Position numbers and translations under genes: made by a program
Shown here: piece by piece, positions 1 to 5,357 of the stretch
Layout of the letters: each line of letters opens with the position of its first letter
How positions within the stretch are numbered: the first letter of the stretch is position 1
Assembly (NCBI GenBank): GCA_028718265.1
Contig: JAQUMG010000106.1
Coordinates: 1-6,349, forward strand
Origin: Candidatus Omnitrophota bacterium
GTDB lineage: Bacteria > Omnitrophota > Koll11 > JAHIPI01
DNA: 6,349 nt
Direction: 5' to 3'
Notes under the pieces: generated by a model
Told to the model about the DNA's origin: nothing
Seen by the model: only the letters and a program-made list of their open reading frames with translations
The model's database searches: none

Positions 1-1158
1 CCAGGCCAGATTATATCCGCCTCTTTTGCCGTTAACGTCTAAAATCTCGCCGGCAAAATAAAGCCCGCTTCTCAATTTTGATTCGAGTGTTGATTCATTG
101 ATTTCGCCGACGTCGATACCTCCGGCCGTAAACTCAGCTTCGTTCCAGCCCCGCGTCGCAATAACCCTGAAACGCTTATCCTTCAATACTCCGGCAATCT
201 TATCGGCTGCATTTCCGTATGTAATATCCTTGAGTGCCTTGCCGAATTTATTAGGCAATATACCCGTCAATAACTCGTGCTGAGGCAACCCCTTTTTAAT
301 CCGTTTGCCGATCTCGTCCCTCAGCCGGTTCAGATCCATAAAAGGCACCATGTCTATAGACACAAAAACATCTTTGTTGTGATGCCTGTTTAACGCAATA
401 GATATCTCTTCGCTAACATCCAGTATGGCCGTGCCGGATAAGCCGTATCTGGTAAAAATAACGTCTCCTTTTGCTTCGCTTTTTATTTTGCCGTCAATTA
501 CGCTCTTAGCGGTTCCGGATATCTTCTGCCCCTGAAGGAGCTGGCACATCGCGTCTTTTGCCGCGATAGAAACAGCGCTCGGAACGGGCTCTATTATCTT
601 GTGCCCGAAATGTTTAGCGAATTTATAACACGTCCCTTCGGAACCCAATGCCGGATATGTCTTGCCGCCGCCCGTCAGTATAAGCTTGCGGCATCCTGCA
701 TTCTTTCCCTTTTTAGTCGTAATATGAAATCCTTCGCCTCTGAAAGATATATCCATTACCTCACAGCTTAATTCCACGGGGATCGAAAGCCGCTCAAGTT
801 CGATTTCCAACACCCTCAATACCGACGAGGACTGATTTGTTACGGGGAATATGCGGCCGCCTTCGGAATACACCTCAAGCCCGAGGCCGCGGAAAAAACT
901 TAAAATGGATTCTTTATTGAATTTTCTAAATACGGAATTGGTTATATTGCGCGCGGCAGGATTATAGAATGAGCTGTCGATTTTATCATTTAAAAGGTTG
1001 CAGCGTCCGCCGCCGGACGCCAGTATCTTTTTGCCCGGCTGCGGCATCTTTTCAAGGACCATGACAGAGCGGCCTTTTCGTTTAGCGCTTATCGCCGCTA
1101 CTATACCGGACGCCCCGCCGCCTATGACAATGGTATCAAAGGCCTGGGTCGGGCACAT
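1..1158 (-). CDS. BaiN/HI0933 (YhiN)-family NAD(P)/FAD-dependent oxidoreductase, 3' end cut by window edge
   Basis: The frame is open from an ATG at 1158-1156 to the window edge: 386 codons with no internal stop. It is a soluble flavoprotein. The dinucleotide-binding motif IGGGASG is at residues 12-18, and the family signature GKKILASGGGRCN follows at about 42-54 (most members read SGNGRCN). Further family blocks are TGGKTYPALGSEG near 164-176, FTRYGLSG near 235-242, and the C-terminal FAD-binding block FTAGGIDVGEI and YFAGEILDVNGKRGGYNLAW. The family is usually about 400 residues, so only about 10-25 C-terminal residues lie outside the window. One characterised relative, BaiN of bile-acid-converting Clostridium, reduces a steroid double bond; most members have no assigned substrate, so no substrate is proposed here. 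The start lies inside the upstream LapA-like gene (23-nt overlap), which suggests one mRNA. The ribosome site before it is weak (GGAAA). Confidence 0.93.
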   Translation of the reverse strand, partial: MCPTQAFDTIVIGGGASGIVAAISAKRKGRSVMVLEKMPQPGKKILASGGGRCNLLNDKIDSSFYNPAARNITNSVFRKFNKESILSFFRGLGLEVYSEGGRIFPVTNQSSSVLRVLEIELERLSIPVELSCEVMDISFRGEGFHITTKKGKNAGCRKLILTGGGKTYPALGSEGTCYKFAKHFGHKIIEPVPSAVSIAAKDAMCQLLQGQKISGTAKSVIDGKIKSEAKGDVIFTRYGLSGTAILDVSEEISIALNRHHNKDVFVSIDMVPFMDLNRLRDEIGKRIKKGLPQHELLTGILPNKFGKALKDITYGNAADKIAGVLKDKRFRVIATRGWNEAEFTAGGIDVGEINESTLESKLRSGLYFAGEILDVNGKRGGYNLAW

Positions 1159-1363
1159 CGGCGGTTTCCGCTTTCTTTTTTCGCAGGATGCAGGATATAA
1201 ACCCGATTATTATGCCTATAAGCAGAGCCGAAAAGGTCATTATGGCTATGCTCGTCTGGAATGACCAAACCAGGAATTTTACGGTAACGACTTCATAATT
1301 CTGCATGGCAAATATGCTCAGGAAAATCAGCAGTATAACCGCGAGGATTAGTTTCCAGTTCAT
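1136..1363 (-). CDS. Small LapA-like (DUF1049) two-helix membrane protein
   Basis: This is a 75-residue protein read from the ATG at 1363-1361. The frame stays open 18 codons further upstream, but this ATG is chosen because a near-perfect AAGGAGG lies 5 nt before it. Residues 3-19 (LILAVILLIFLSIFAMQ) form a first membrane helix. A short polar stretch NYEVVTVKFLVWSFQ follows, then a second helix at about 37-60. A basic stop-transfer RKKK and an acidic, Pro-containing tail end the protein. This layout (helix, QN, a V-rich strand, a second Gly-rich helix) is typical of LapA/DUF1049 inner-membrane proteins. In enterobacteria LapA works with LapB in lipopolysaccharide assembly, but no lapB lies beside it here, so that role is not assumed. 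It is the first gene of a probable two-gene unit with the flavoprotein, whose start codon it overlaps. Confidence 0.8.
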   Translation of the reverse strand: MNWKLILAVILLIFLSIFAMQNYEVVTVKFLVWSFQTSIAIMTFSALLIGIIIGFISCILRKKKAETADVPDPGL

Positions 1364-1368
1364 CGCAA

Positions 1369-1375
1369 CCTCCTT
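1369..1375 (-). promoter_or_regulatory. Strong ribosome-binding site deciding the LapA-like start
   Basis: The minus strand reads AAGGAGG, then TTGCG, then ATG. This strong Shine-Dalgarno at ideal spacing fixes the start at 1363 and rejects the upstream in-frame start at 1417. Confidence 0.85.
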
Positions 1376-1380
1376 AATAA

Positions 1381-1518
1381 GTAATATTAGTTTACCACAA
1401 ATTACCGATATATACAAATATTGGTGTACGGAAAAAGTTTATACTTCGAAAGTATGCTTTAACCGCGATATTCCGCTCGCGTCTGACAAAATCCTTAACG
1501 CCTTTCGCTGCGGTAAAA
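1381..1518. other. A+T-rich non-coding spacer between the divergent units
   Basis: This is the part of the 1364-1764 intergenic region that lies left of the large structured element. No open frame here looks like protein. Apart from the candidate minus-strand promoter, the only local symmetry is a short inverted repeat at 1441-1455 (ATACTT, CGA, AAGTAT). That repeat could be an operator or chance; it is not G+C-rich and has no adequate U-tract for a terminator. No convincing plus-strand promoter reads into the element from here. Confidence 0.5.
1389..1417 (-). promoter_or_regulatory. Candidate sigma-70 promoter of the LapA-like/BaiN-family unit
   Basis: On the minus strand TTGTAT (1417-1412), a 17-nt spacer and TAAACT (1394-1389) sit just upstream of the ribosome site. 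They would start transcription near 1382 and give a leader of about 20 nt. The -10 matches consensus at 4 of 6 positions and the -35 at only 3 of 6. The A+T-rich setting produces such matches easily, so this is a position-supported guess. Confidence 0.3.
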
Positions 1519-1583
1519 AAGGAATCCGGTGTTTTGCGCAGCGACATGTCGATTTTAGGCGAAGCAGCTTGAGCGACGAGGGA

Positions 1584-1620
1584 ATCCCGAGGTCCCGCGA
1601 GAGCGGGACTCACTCGGGAT
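1584..1620 (+). other. Long hairpin with GNRA-type loop inside the structured element
   Basis: ATCCCGAG (1584-1591) pairs with CTCGGGAT (1613-1620). Stacked on it, GTCCCGC (1592-1598) pairs with GCGGGAC (1603-1609). The two helices total 15 bp, with a 3-nt bulge (TCA, 1610-1612). The loop reads GAGA on the plus strand, a GNRA tetraloop; on the minus strand it would be UCUC. This mildly favours the plus strand as the folded RNA. Confidence 0.75.
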
Positions 1621-1635
1621 GGCGAAGCTGACAGA

Positions 1636-1660
1636 GCCCCGATGGAGAGCCCATCGGGGC
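1636..1660. other. 10-bp perfect hairpin inside the structured element
   Basis: GCCCCGATGG (1636-1645) pairs exactly with CCATCGGGGC (1651-1660) around the 5-nt loop AGAGC. No U-tract follows on either strand, so it is not a terminator. It is one arm of the branched fold. Confidence 0.75.
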
Positions 1661-1752
1661 GAGTTCTGCAGCCACCGAGTCGCGAAAGACCTTCGCCGTA
1701 AAGAAATCGACTAGGAGCGAGAAAAATACCGGATTCCTTAGAACTACCATGG

Positions 1753-1758
1753 TATAAT
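1753..1758 (+). promoter_or_regulatory. Consensus -10 box for the methyltransferase gene, implying a leaderless mRNA
   Basis: A perfect TATAAT ends 6 nt before the ATG at 1765, so initiation 6-7 nt downstream would fall on or beside the A of that ATG. There is no Shine-Dalgarno upstream of the start, which fits leaderless translation. No recognisable -35 lies at the right distance; that region is the right end of the structured element (CCGGATTCCTT). The box lies within a near-perfect 20-bp palindrome (1748-1767) that also places TATAAT on the opposite strand. Confidence 0.5.
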
Positions 1759-1764
1759 TATACT

Positions 1765-2943
1765 ATGCAAGTGACAATCGAAAAAATAGTATATACGGGA
1801 AAAAGCCTGGCGCACATCAACGGAAAGGTCGTGCTTACGGACGAGGGCCTGCCGGGCGAAATAGTCGAGGTGGAGCCTGTTCAGGAAAAAAAGAACTACA
1901 TCGAAGCGAAAACTACCGGAATAATCAAAATATCTGATAAACGGGTGACCCCCCGCTGCTCCCACTACAAATCATGCTCTCCGTACCAATACATAGACTA
2001 CGCCTATCAGCTTGAGATAAAAGAAGCCCAGCTGAGAGAAATACTGGTACATGATTTAAAAACCGATTTCAAGGATATTATAGTAAGGCCTTCTTCCGGC
2101 ATCTGGGGATACAGGAATAAGATCCGCCTGAAAGTGCTCTGGAAAAGCGGCGTTCCGCATCTGGCATACCACGTCCCGCAGACAACAAACGAGTTTACGG
2201 AAATAGATGAGTGTTTTCTTGCCTCGCCGGAGATGAACCACCTTTTTGCCGCAACGCTCAAAACTTTAGTCGAAAAAAAAGCGCTGTTTGTGGATGAGAT
2301 AGAAATAAAGGAGAGCTTTTCCGAAAAGAGCTTCCTTACGATACTCCATTCTGCCTCCCATAAAAAGCCGCTCATTATAGGAAAAGATTTTATCGAGGAA
2401 AAGGTGTCCGGCAAACTGTTCCAATTTGGCGCGCAATCGTTCTTTCAGGTCAATGTCAGTATGCTCGAAGAACTGGTAAAAGACATAAAAGCTTCCGTGC
2501 CGCTTACCGGCAAAGAAACCATAGCCGACCTTTACTGCGGCGTGGGGACTTTAGGTATACTTCTGTCGGAAAATGCAGGCAAAGTGATAGGCGTGGAATC
2601 GGAACGGGAGAATATTTCTTTTCTGAAGAAAAACCTGCTGATAAACAACGTCGGAAATTTTGATGTCCGGGAAGGATATTGCGAAAAATTGATACAGGAT
2701 ATTCTGAAGCAAAAAGTCGATTTGATCCTGGTAGACCCGCCCAGAAAAGGGCTTGATGAGGCAGTGTGTAAAAATATAATAAAGCACAACGTCCGTTTTA
2801 TCGCATATGTATCCTGCAATCCGTCAACGCTGACGCGGGACCTGAAGATACTGCTTAAAAAATACCGCCTGAGCCGGATTTGGCTCTACGATTTCTTCCC
2901 GCATACTACCCATATTGAGGTTTGTGTGTTACTGGAGGGCTGA
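1765..2943 (+). CDS. rlmD: 23S rRNA (uracil-5-)-methyltransferase, RlmD/RlmCD (RumA) family
   Basis: This 392-residue enzyme of the TrmA/RumA class transfers a methyl group from S-adenosylmethionine to C5 of a uridine in 23S rRNA. A TRAM RNA-binding domain fills residues 1-55. A central domain carries the iron-sulphur cysteine region, and the C-terminal Rossmann methyltransferase spans about 220-392. The motifs are FFQVN (226-230), the SAM loop DLYCGVGTLG (255-264), DPPRKG (324-329), the nucleophile Cys351 in SCNPSTLTRD, and the proton-abstracting Glu385 in HIEV. The cluster ligands are Cys65, Cys71 and Cys150, but the third ligand of the usual CxxxxxCGGC motif is missing: the sequence reads CSPY, with Tyr74. 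The target (U1939, U747 or both in E. coli numbering) cannot be told from sequence alone. Translation probably starts leaderless at 1765. The last 15 nt overlap the convergent sensor gene. Confidence 0.9.
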   Translation: MQVTIEKIVYTGKSLAHINGKVVLTDEGLPGEIVEVEPVQEKKNYIEAKTTGIIKISDKRVTPRCSHYKSCSPYQYIDYAYQLEIKEAQLREILVHDLKTDFKDIIVRPSSGIWGYRNKIRLKVLWKSGVPHLAYHVPQTTNEFTEIDECFLASPEMNHLFAATLKTLVEKKALFVDEIEIKESFSEKSFLTILHSASHKKPLIIGKDFIEEKVSGKLFQFGAQSFFQVNVSMLEELVKDIKASVPLTGKETIADLYCGVGTLGILLSENAGKVIGVESERENISFLKKNLLINNVGNFDVREGYCEKLIQDILKQKVDLILVDPPRKGLDEAVCKNIIKHNVRFIAYVSCNPSTLTRDLKILLKKYRLSRIWLYDFFPHTTHIEVCVLLEG

Positions 2944-3951
2944 AAGGGCGGCGCTGGCCATGCTTATTAATTCTCTCGCGATGGCAATGTCTTTTTCCGA
3001 AAAATCCCTGTCTTTTCTTACCATATTAAGATTAATAACGCCGTATACCTCGTGAGTATTGCCCTTTTCAAAAGGTATGATCATGGAGGATTTTATATAT
3101 TTCCGGTTTAATTTACCGTAAAGGCCGGTTTTATCCTTATCTTTGGGCAGGATAATCGGCTGCGACGTAGAAGCGGCAAGCCCTGCTATTCCCTCTCCCA
3201 TTTTTATCTGCGTATCGTTTTTTATGCCTTCTTCGATCTTTGAAGAGACTTTTATGCTCAGGGTACCGGTTTTCTTGTCTACCGTCATAACGGAACCGGA
3301 ATCGGCATCAAGGGCAATGGTGCAGGATTTAAGAAGTGCGTTCAGTATCTTCTCCTCGTAATAGCGCATAAACAGAGGATCCATCTCCGCAATCTCGGGA
3401 GCTATCTCCCCGAGCCGCTTTTTATGATAACCCGATTGCGCCATATTGGAAAATACCGACTCTATTAATCTGGTTATGGAATAAATCTTGCTGTAGCTAA
3501 ATACGTTTATCTCTATCAGCGCATCCAGCAGCTCTTCCGCATTGACGCCTAAACTAGCGGCTTCTTTCGCGTATTGCGCCGGGATTTTTCTGTCTTTAAG
3601 ACTGACCGGACCTACTATAACGTAGGCAAAAATCTTACTGCCGATGGCTTTTATCGGTACAATGAATACGTCAAGGTCGAATGCGCACTCAGCGTTGGTT
3701 ACTTCTCTCAGCTCAGTAAGGCTTTTGGTATTTTTGGCAAGGGCACATCTGCCGCAGAAATCGGACGGCGCTGATGTCTTGGAATGGATTGTTTCGCATA
3801 ACCTGAGGGGCCTGCTTGTTTTGGAGAGTAAGCTGCCTTCTGCGGTAATAGTCCTTAAAGTGATCTCGAACGCATCCGCAAATAAATCCTGAACGGTCTG
3901 CCAGTATTCAAGATTTACAAGATCATCTACTTCCAGATCTTTCTGGAACAT
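2929..3951 (-). CDS. PocR-domain and GAF-domain sensor protein
   Basis: This is a 340-residue cytoplasmic protein with no membrane segment and no DNA-binding or enzymatic output domain. Residues 8-170 match the PocR ligand-sensing domain, a PAS-like fold named after the propanediol regulator PocR. It opens LEVDDLVNLEYWQTVQDLF and has Cys52, Cys66, Cys69 and Cys89 at the places where the family has conserved cysteines. It continues VPIKAIGSKIF and VGPV (family usual GQV). Residues 198-340 form a GAF domain, with GEGIAGLAA (252-260), SSMIIPF (288-294) and the closing YGVINLNM and FSEKDIAIARELISMASAAL. The PocR family is predicted to sense simple hydrocarbon derivatives; this ligand is unknown. 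The gene follows the sigma-54 activator by 17 nt, so it probably supplies sensory input in trans. No good Shine-Dalgarno precedes the ATG; AGGGA is 14 nt away. A small hairpin occupies codons 2-7. Confidence 0.85.
   Translation of the reverse strand: MFQKDLEVDDLVNLEYWQTVQDLFADAFEITLRTITAEGSLLSKTSRPLRLCETIHSKTSAPSDFCGRCALAKNTKSLTELREVTNAECAFDLDVFIVPIKAIGSKIFAYVIVGPVSLKDRKIPAQYAKEAASLGVNAEELLDALIEINVFSYSKIYSITRLIESVFSNMAQSGYHKKRLGEIAPEIAEMDPLFMRYYEEKILNALLKSCTIALDADSGSVMTVDKKTGTLSIKVSSKIEEGIKNDTQIKMGEGIAGLAASTSQPIILPKDKDKTGLYGKLNRKYIKSSMIIPFEKGNTHEVYGVINLNMVRKDRDFSEKDIAIARELISMASAALSALQ
3931..3948 (-). promoter_or_regulatory. Inverted repeat directly after the PocR-GAF start codon
   Basis: Immediately after the ATG, the minus strand reads TTCCAGA, AAGA, TCTGGAA: a 7-bp stem with a 4-nt loop spanning codons 2-7. 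It could be an operator or an mRNA hairpin affecting initiation at a start that lacks a good ribosome site. The symmetry is seen directly; the role is inferred. Confidence 0.35.
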
Positions 3952-3968
3952 AAGATATAAATGATTCC

Positions 3969-5357
3969 CTAATCTTTTTCAACAGAAGCTGTAATATTAT
4001 ACTTGCGCAATTTGTTATAAAGAGTCGTCCTGTTCACGCCCAGTTTGACAGCTGCCTTCTTCTTGTTCCACCCTACTTCATCGAGAACTCTCAATATATA
4101 TACTTTTTCGGGCTCCTGAAGGACATCTTTCAGGCTGGACATGATATCAGCACCTAAATTCGCATTTACGCACGCCGTGCCGTTAAAAATAATATCCGGC
4201 AAATCTTCTTTTCCTATAATGTCATCGGTATCCAGTATTACTGCTCTCTCTATGATGTTTTCTAACTGCCGGACGTTGCCCGGCCAGCTATAATTCACCA
4301 GTACGGCAAATACATCCTTGGAAATACTGTTTATTTCTTTGTGGTTTTCTCTGGCGTATATAGCGATAAAATGCTCCACAAGAGAGCAAATATCGTCTTT
4401 TCTTTCTCTTAAGGGAGGAATGTGCATTGATATGACATTTAAGCGGTAGTACAAATCTTCCCTGAACCTTTTTTCGGCAATCGCTTTTTCCAGGTCCTGG
4501 TTGGTAGACGCTATGATACGCACGTCGACTTTAATCGTCCTGTTATCGCCCACTCTTTCAAATTCTTTATGCTGAAGGACTCTCAGAAGTTTTACCTGCA
4601 GATCCAGCGGCAGACAATCGATATCATCAAGCAATATCGTCCCGCCATCGGCTAATTCAAAGCGGCCCTTGCGGTCGTTTATGGCGCCTGTAAACGCGCC
4701 CTTGGTATGGCCGAATAATTCGCTCTCTATGATTTCTCTCGGAAGTCCGCCGCACGATATCTCTATAAAGGATTTGATGCCCCGCTTTTTATCTGCTTTG
4801 TGCAGGGCATGCGCTATGAGCCGTTTGCCGGTGCCGCTTTCGCCGCACATTAAAACCGTGGCTCTTGAATTGGCTATACGTCCTATGATGGAATGTATGT
4901 CTTTCATCGCCTGACTATCACCTACCAGGCCATGGCGATTCTCCTCTCTTGCCGGGACTGCCTTTTTTAATATCTCTTTATCCATAGCATTTACGGCCGG
5001 GGTGGTCAACGCGCGTTCTATGGACGAGATAATTTTCTTGTCCTCAACCGGCTTTACCAGGTAATCGAACGCTCCCATTTTTATACTGTTTACGGCGAAT
5101 TCAATATTACCGTACGAGGTGAGGATAATGATAGGAGACTTGGAAGATACCTTATTGACTGTTTTCAGAAATTCCGCGTTGTCTATTTCGTGAATATCCA
5201 TGATAACGGCATTATAAGCGGTTTCATTCAGCCGGGCAATGGCCTCAGGCAATGATCTCGTTATATCAACGCCATATCCGTTGCGGCATAGCATTTCGTA
5301 AAGGGACTTCTGTGATAATTTGTCGCCGTTCGCTATAAGTATCCGATTCTTGCTCAT
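3969..5357 (-). CDS. Sigma-54-dependent response regulator (NtrC/AtoC/ZraR type) with degenerate receiver
   Basis: This 462-residue enhancer-binding protein uses ATP hydrolysis to open promoters held by sigma-54 RNA polymerase. The receiver (4-118) has the phosphorylatable Asp54, Thr80 and Lys102. The acidic cluster after the first strand, usually VDDE or VDDD, reads ANGD, and the usual Met-Pro after Asp54 reads HEID. The AAA+ domain (about 143-375) has Walker A GESGTGK (172-178), an intact sigma-54-contacting GAFTGA loop (220-225), Walker B LLDDID with Asp245 where Glu is normal, arginine-finger region RFREDLYYRLN (297-307) and WPGNVRQLEN (358-367). A Fis-type helix-turn-helix occupies 415-455 (KKKAAVKLGVNRTTLYNKL). 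Its ATG overlaps the upstream stop as ATGA, and AAGGAG lies 11 nt before it, so it is translationally coupled to the kinase-like gene. No sigma-54 promoter was found in the window, so its targets are elsewhere. Confidence 0.95.
   Translation of the reverse strand: MSKNRILIANGDKLSQKSLYEMLCRNGYGVDITRSLPEAIARLNETAYNAVIMDIHEIDNAEFLKTVNKVSSKSPIIILTSYGNIEFAVNSIKMGAFDYLVKPVEDKKIISSIERALTTPAVNAMDKEILKKAVPAREENRHGLVGDSQAMKDIHSIIGRIANSRATVLMCGESGTGKRLIAHALHKADKKRGIKSFIEISCGGLPREIIESELFGHTKGAFTGAINDRKGRFELADGGTILLDDIDCLPLDLQVKLLRVLQHKEFERVGDNRTIKVDVRIIASTNQDLEKAIAEKRFREDLYYRLNVISMHIPPLRERKDDICSLVEHFIAIYARENHKEINSISKDVFAVLVNYSWPGNVRQLENIIERAVILDTDDIIGKEDLPDIIFNGTACVNANLGADIMSSLKDVLQEPEKVYILRVLDEVGWNKKKAAVKLGVNRTTLYNKLRKYNITASVEKD

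Larger units (their letters stand above)
1519..1739. repeat. 221-bp structured element with imperfect terminal inverted repeats (MITE-like or structured RNA)
   Basis: The outer 12 bp are perfectly complementary: AAGGAATCCGGT at 1519-1530 and ACCGGATTCCTT at 1728-1739. Pairing continues inward with GTTTT/AAAAT, CGC/GCG, GTCGATTT (1548-1555) with AAATCGAC (1704-1711), and GGCGAAG (1558-1564) with CTTCGCC (1691-1697). The left 46 nt and right 49 nt are therefore imperfect inverted copies. The interior (1565-1690) carries an arm closed by CAGCTT (1565-1570) and AAGCTG (1625-1630), capped by a long hairpin, plus a second 10-bp hairpin. The element is visibly richer in G+C than the flanking spacer and encodes nothing convincing. 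No target-site duplication is evident. A miniature inverted-repeat element, an interspersed palindromic repeat and a structured non-coding RNA are all possible. The pairing is seen directly; the function is unknown. Confidence 0.7.

Noticed and set aside
542..562. TGGCAC ... TTGCC resembling a sigma-54 promoter
   Set aside because: The GG-to-GC spacing is 15 nt instead of 10, and it lies inside a coding region on the opposite strand with no gene to drive.
998..1264. Plus-strand frame opposite the flavoprotein and LapA-like genes
   Set aside because: Antisense to two well-supported genes, with no domain or start signal.
1441..1455. Short inverted repeat (6-bp stem, 3-nt loop) considered as a terminator
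   Set aside because: The stem is short and A+T-rich, only three T follow nearby, and no gene ends just before it on either strand.
1392..1613. A 73-codon minus-strand frame and an overlapping 108-codon plus-strand frame (1305-1631) in the spacer
   Set aside because: Both run through the inverted-repeat element, lack ribosome sites, show no recognisable domain and have odd composition. They are best explained as chance frames in a structured region.
1519..1739. Known riboswitch or tRNA-like leader for the methyltransferase
   Set aside because: The consensus -10 box lies after the element, so the main transcript would not include it, and no known riboswitch core could be recognised by eye.
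2007..2414. 135-codon minus-strand frame inside the methyltransferase gene, with smaller ones at 2532-2819
   Set aside because: They are shadows of a gene whose family motifs are continuous in the plus frame.
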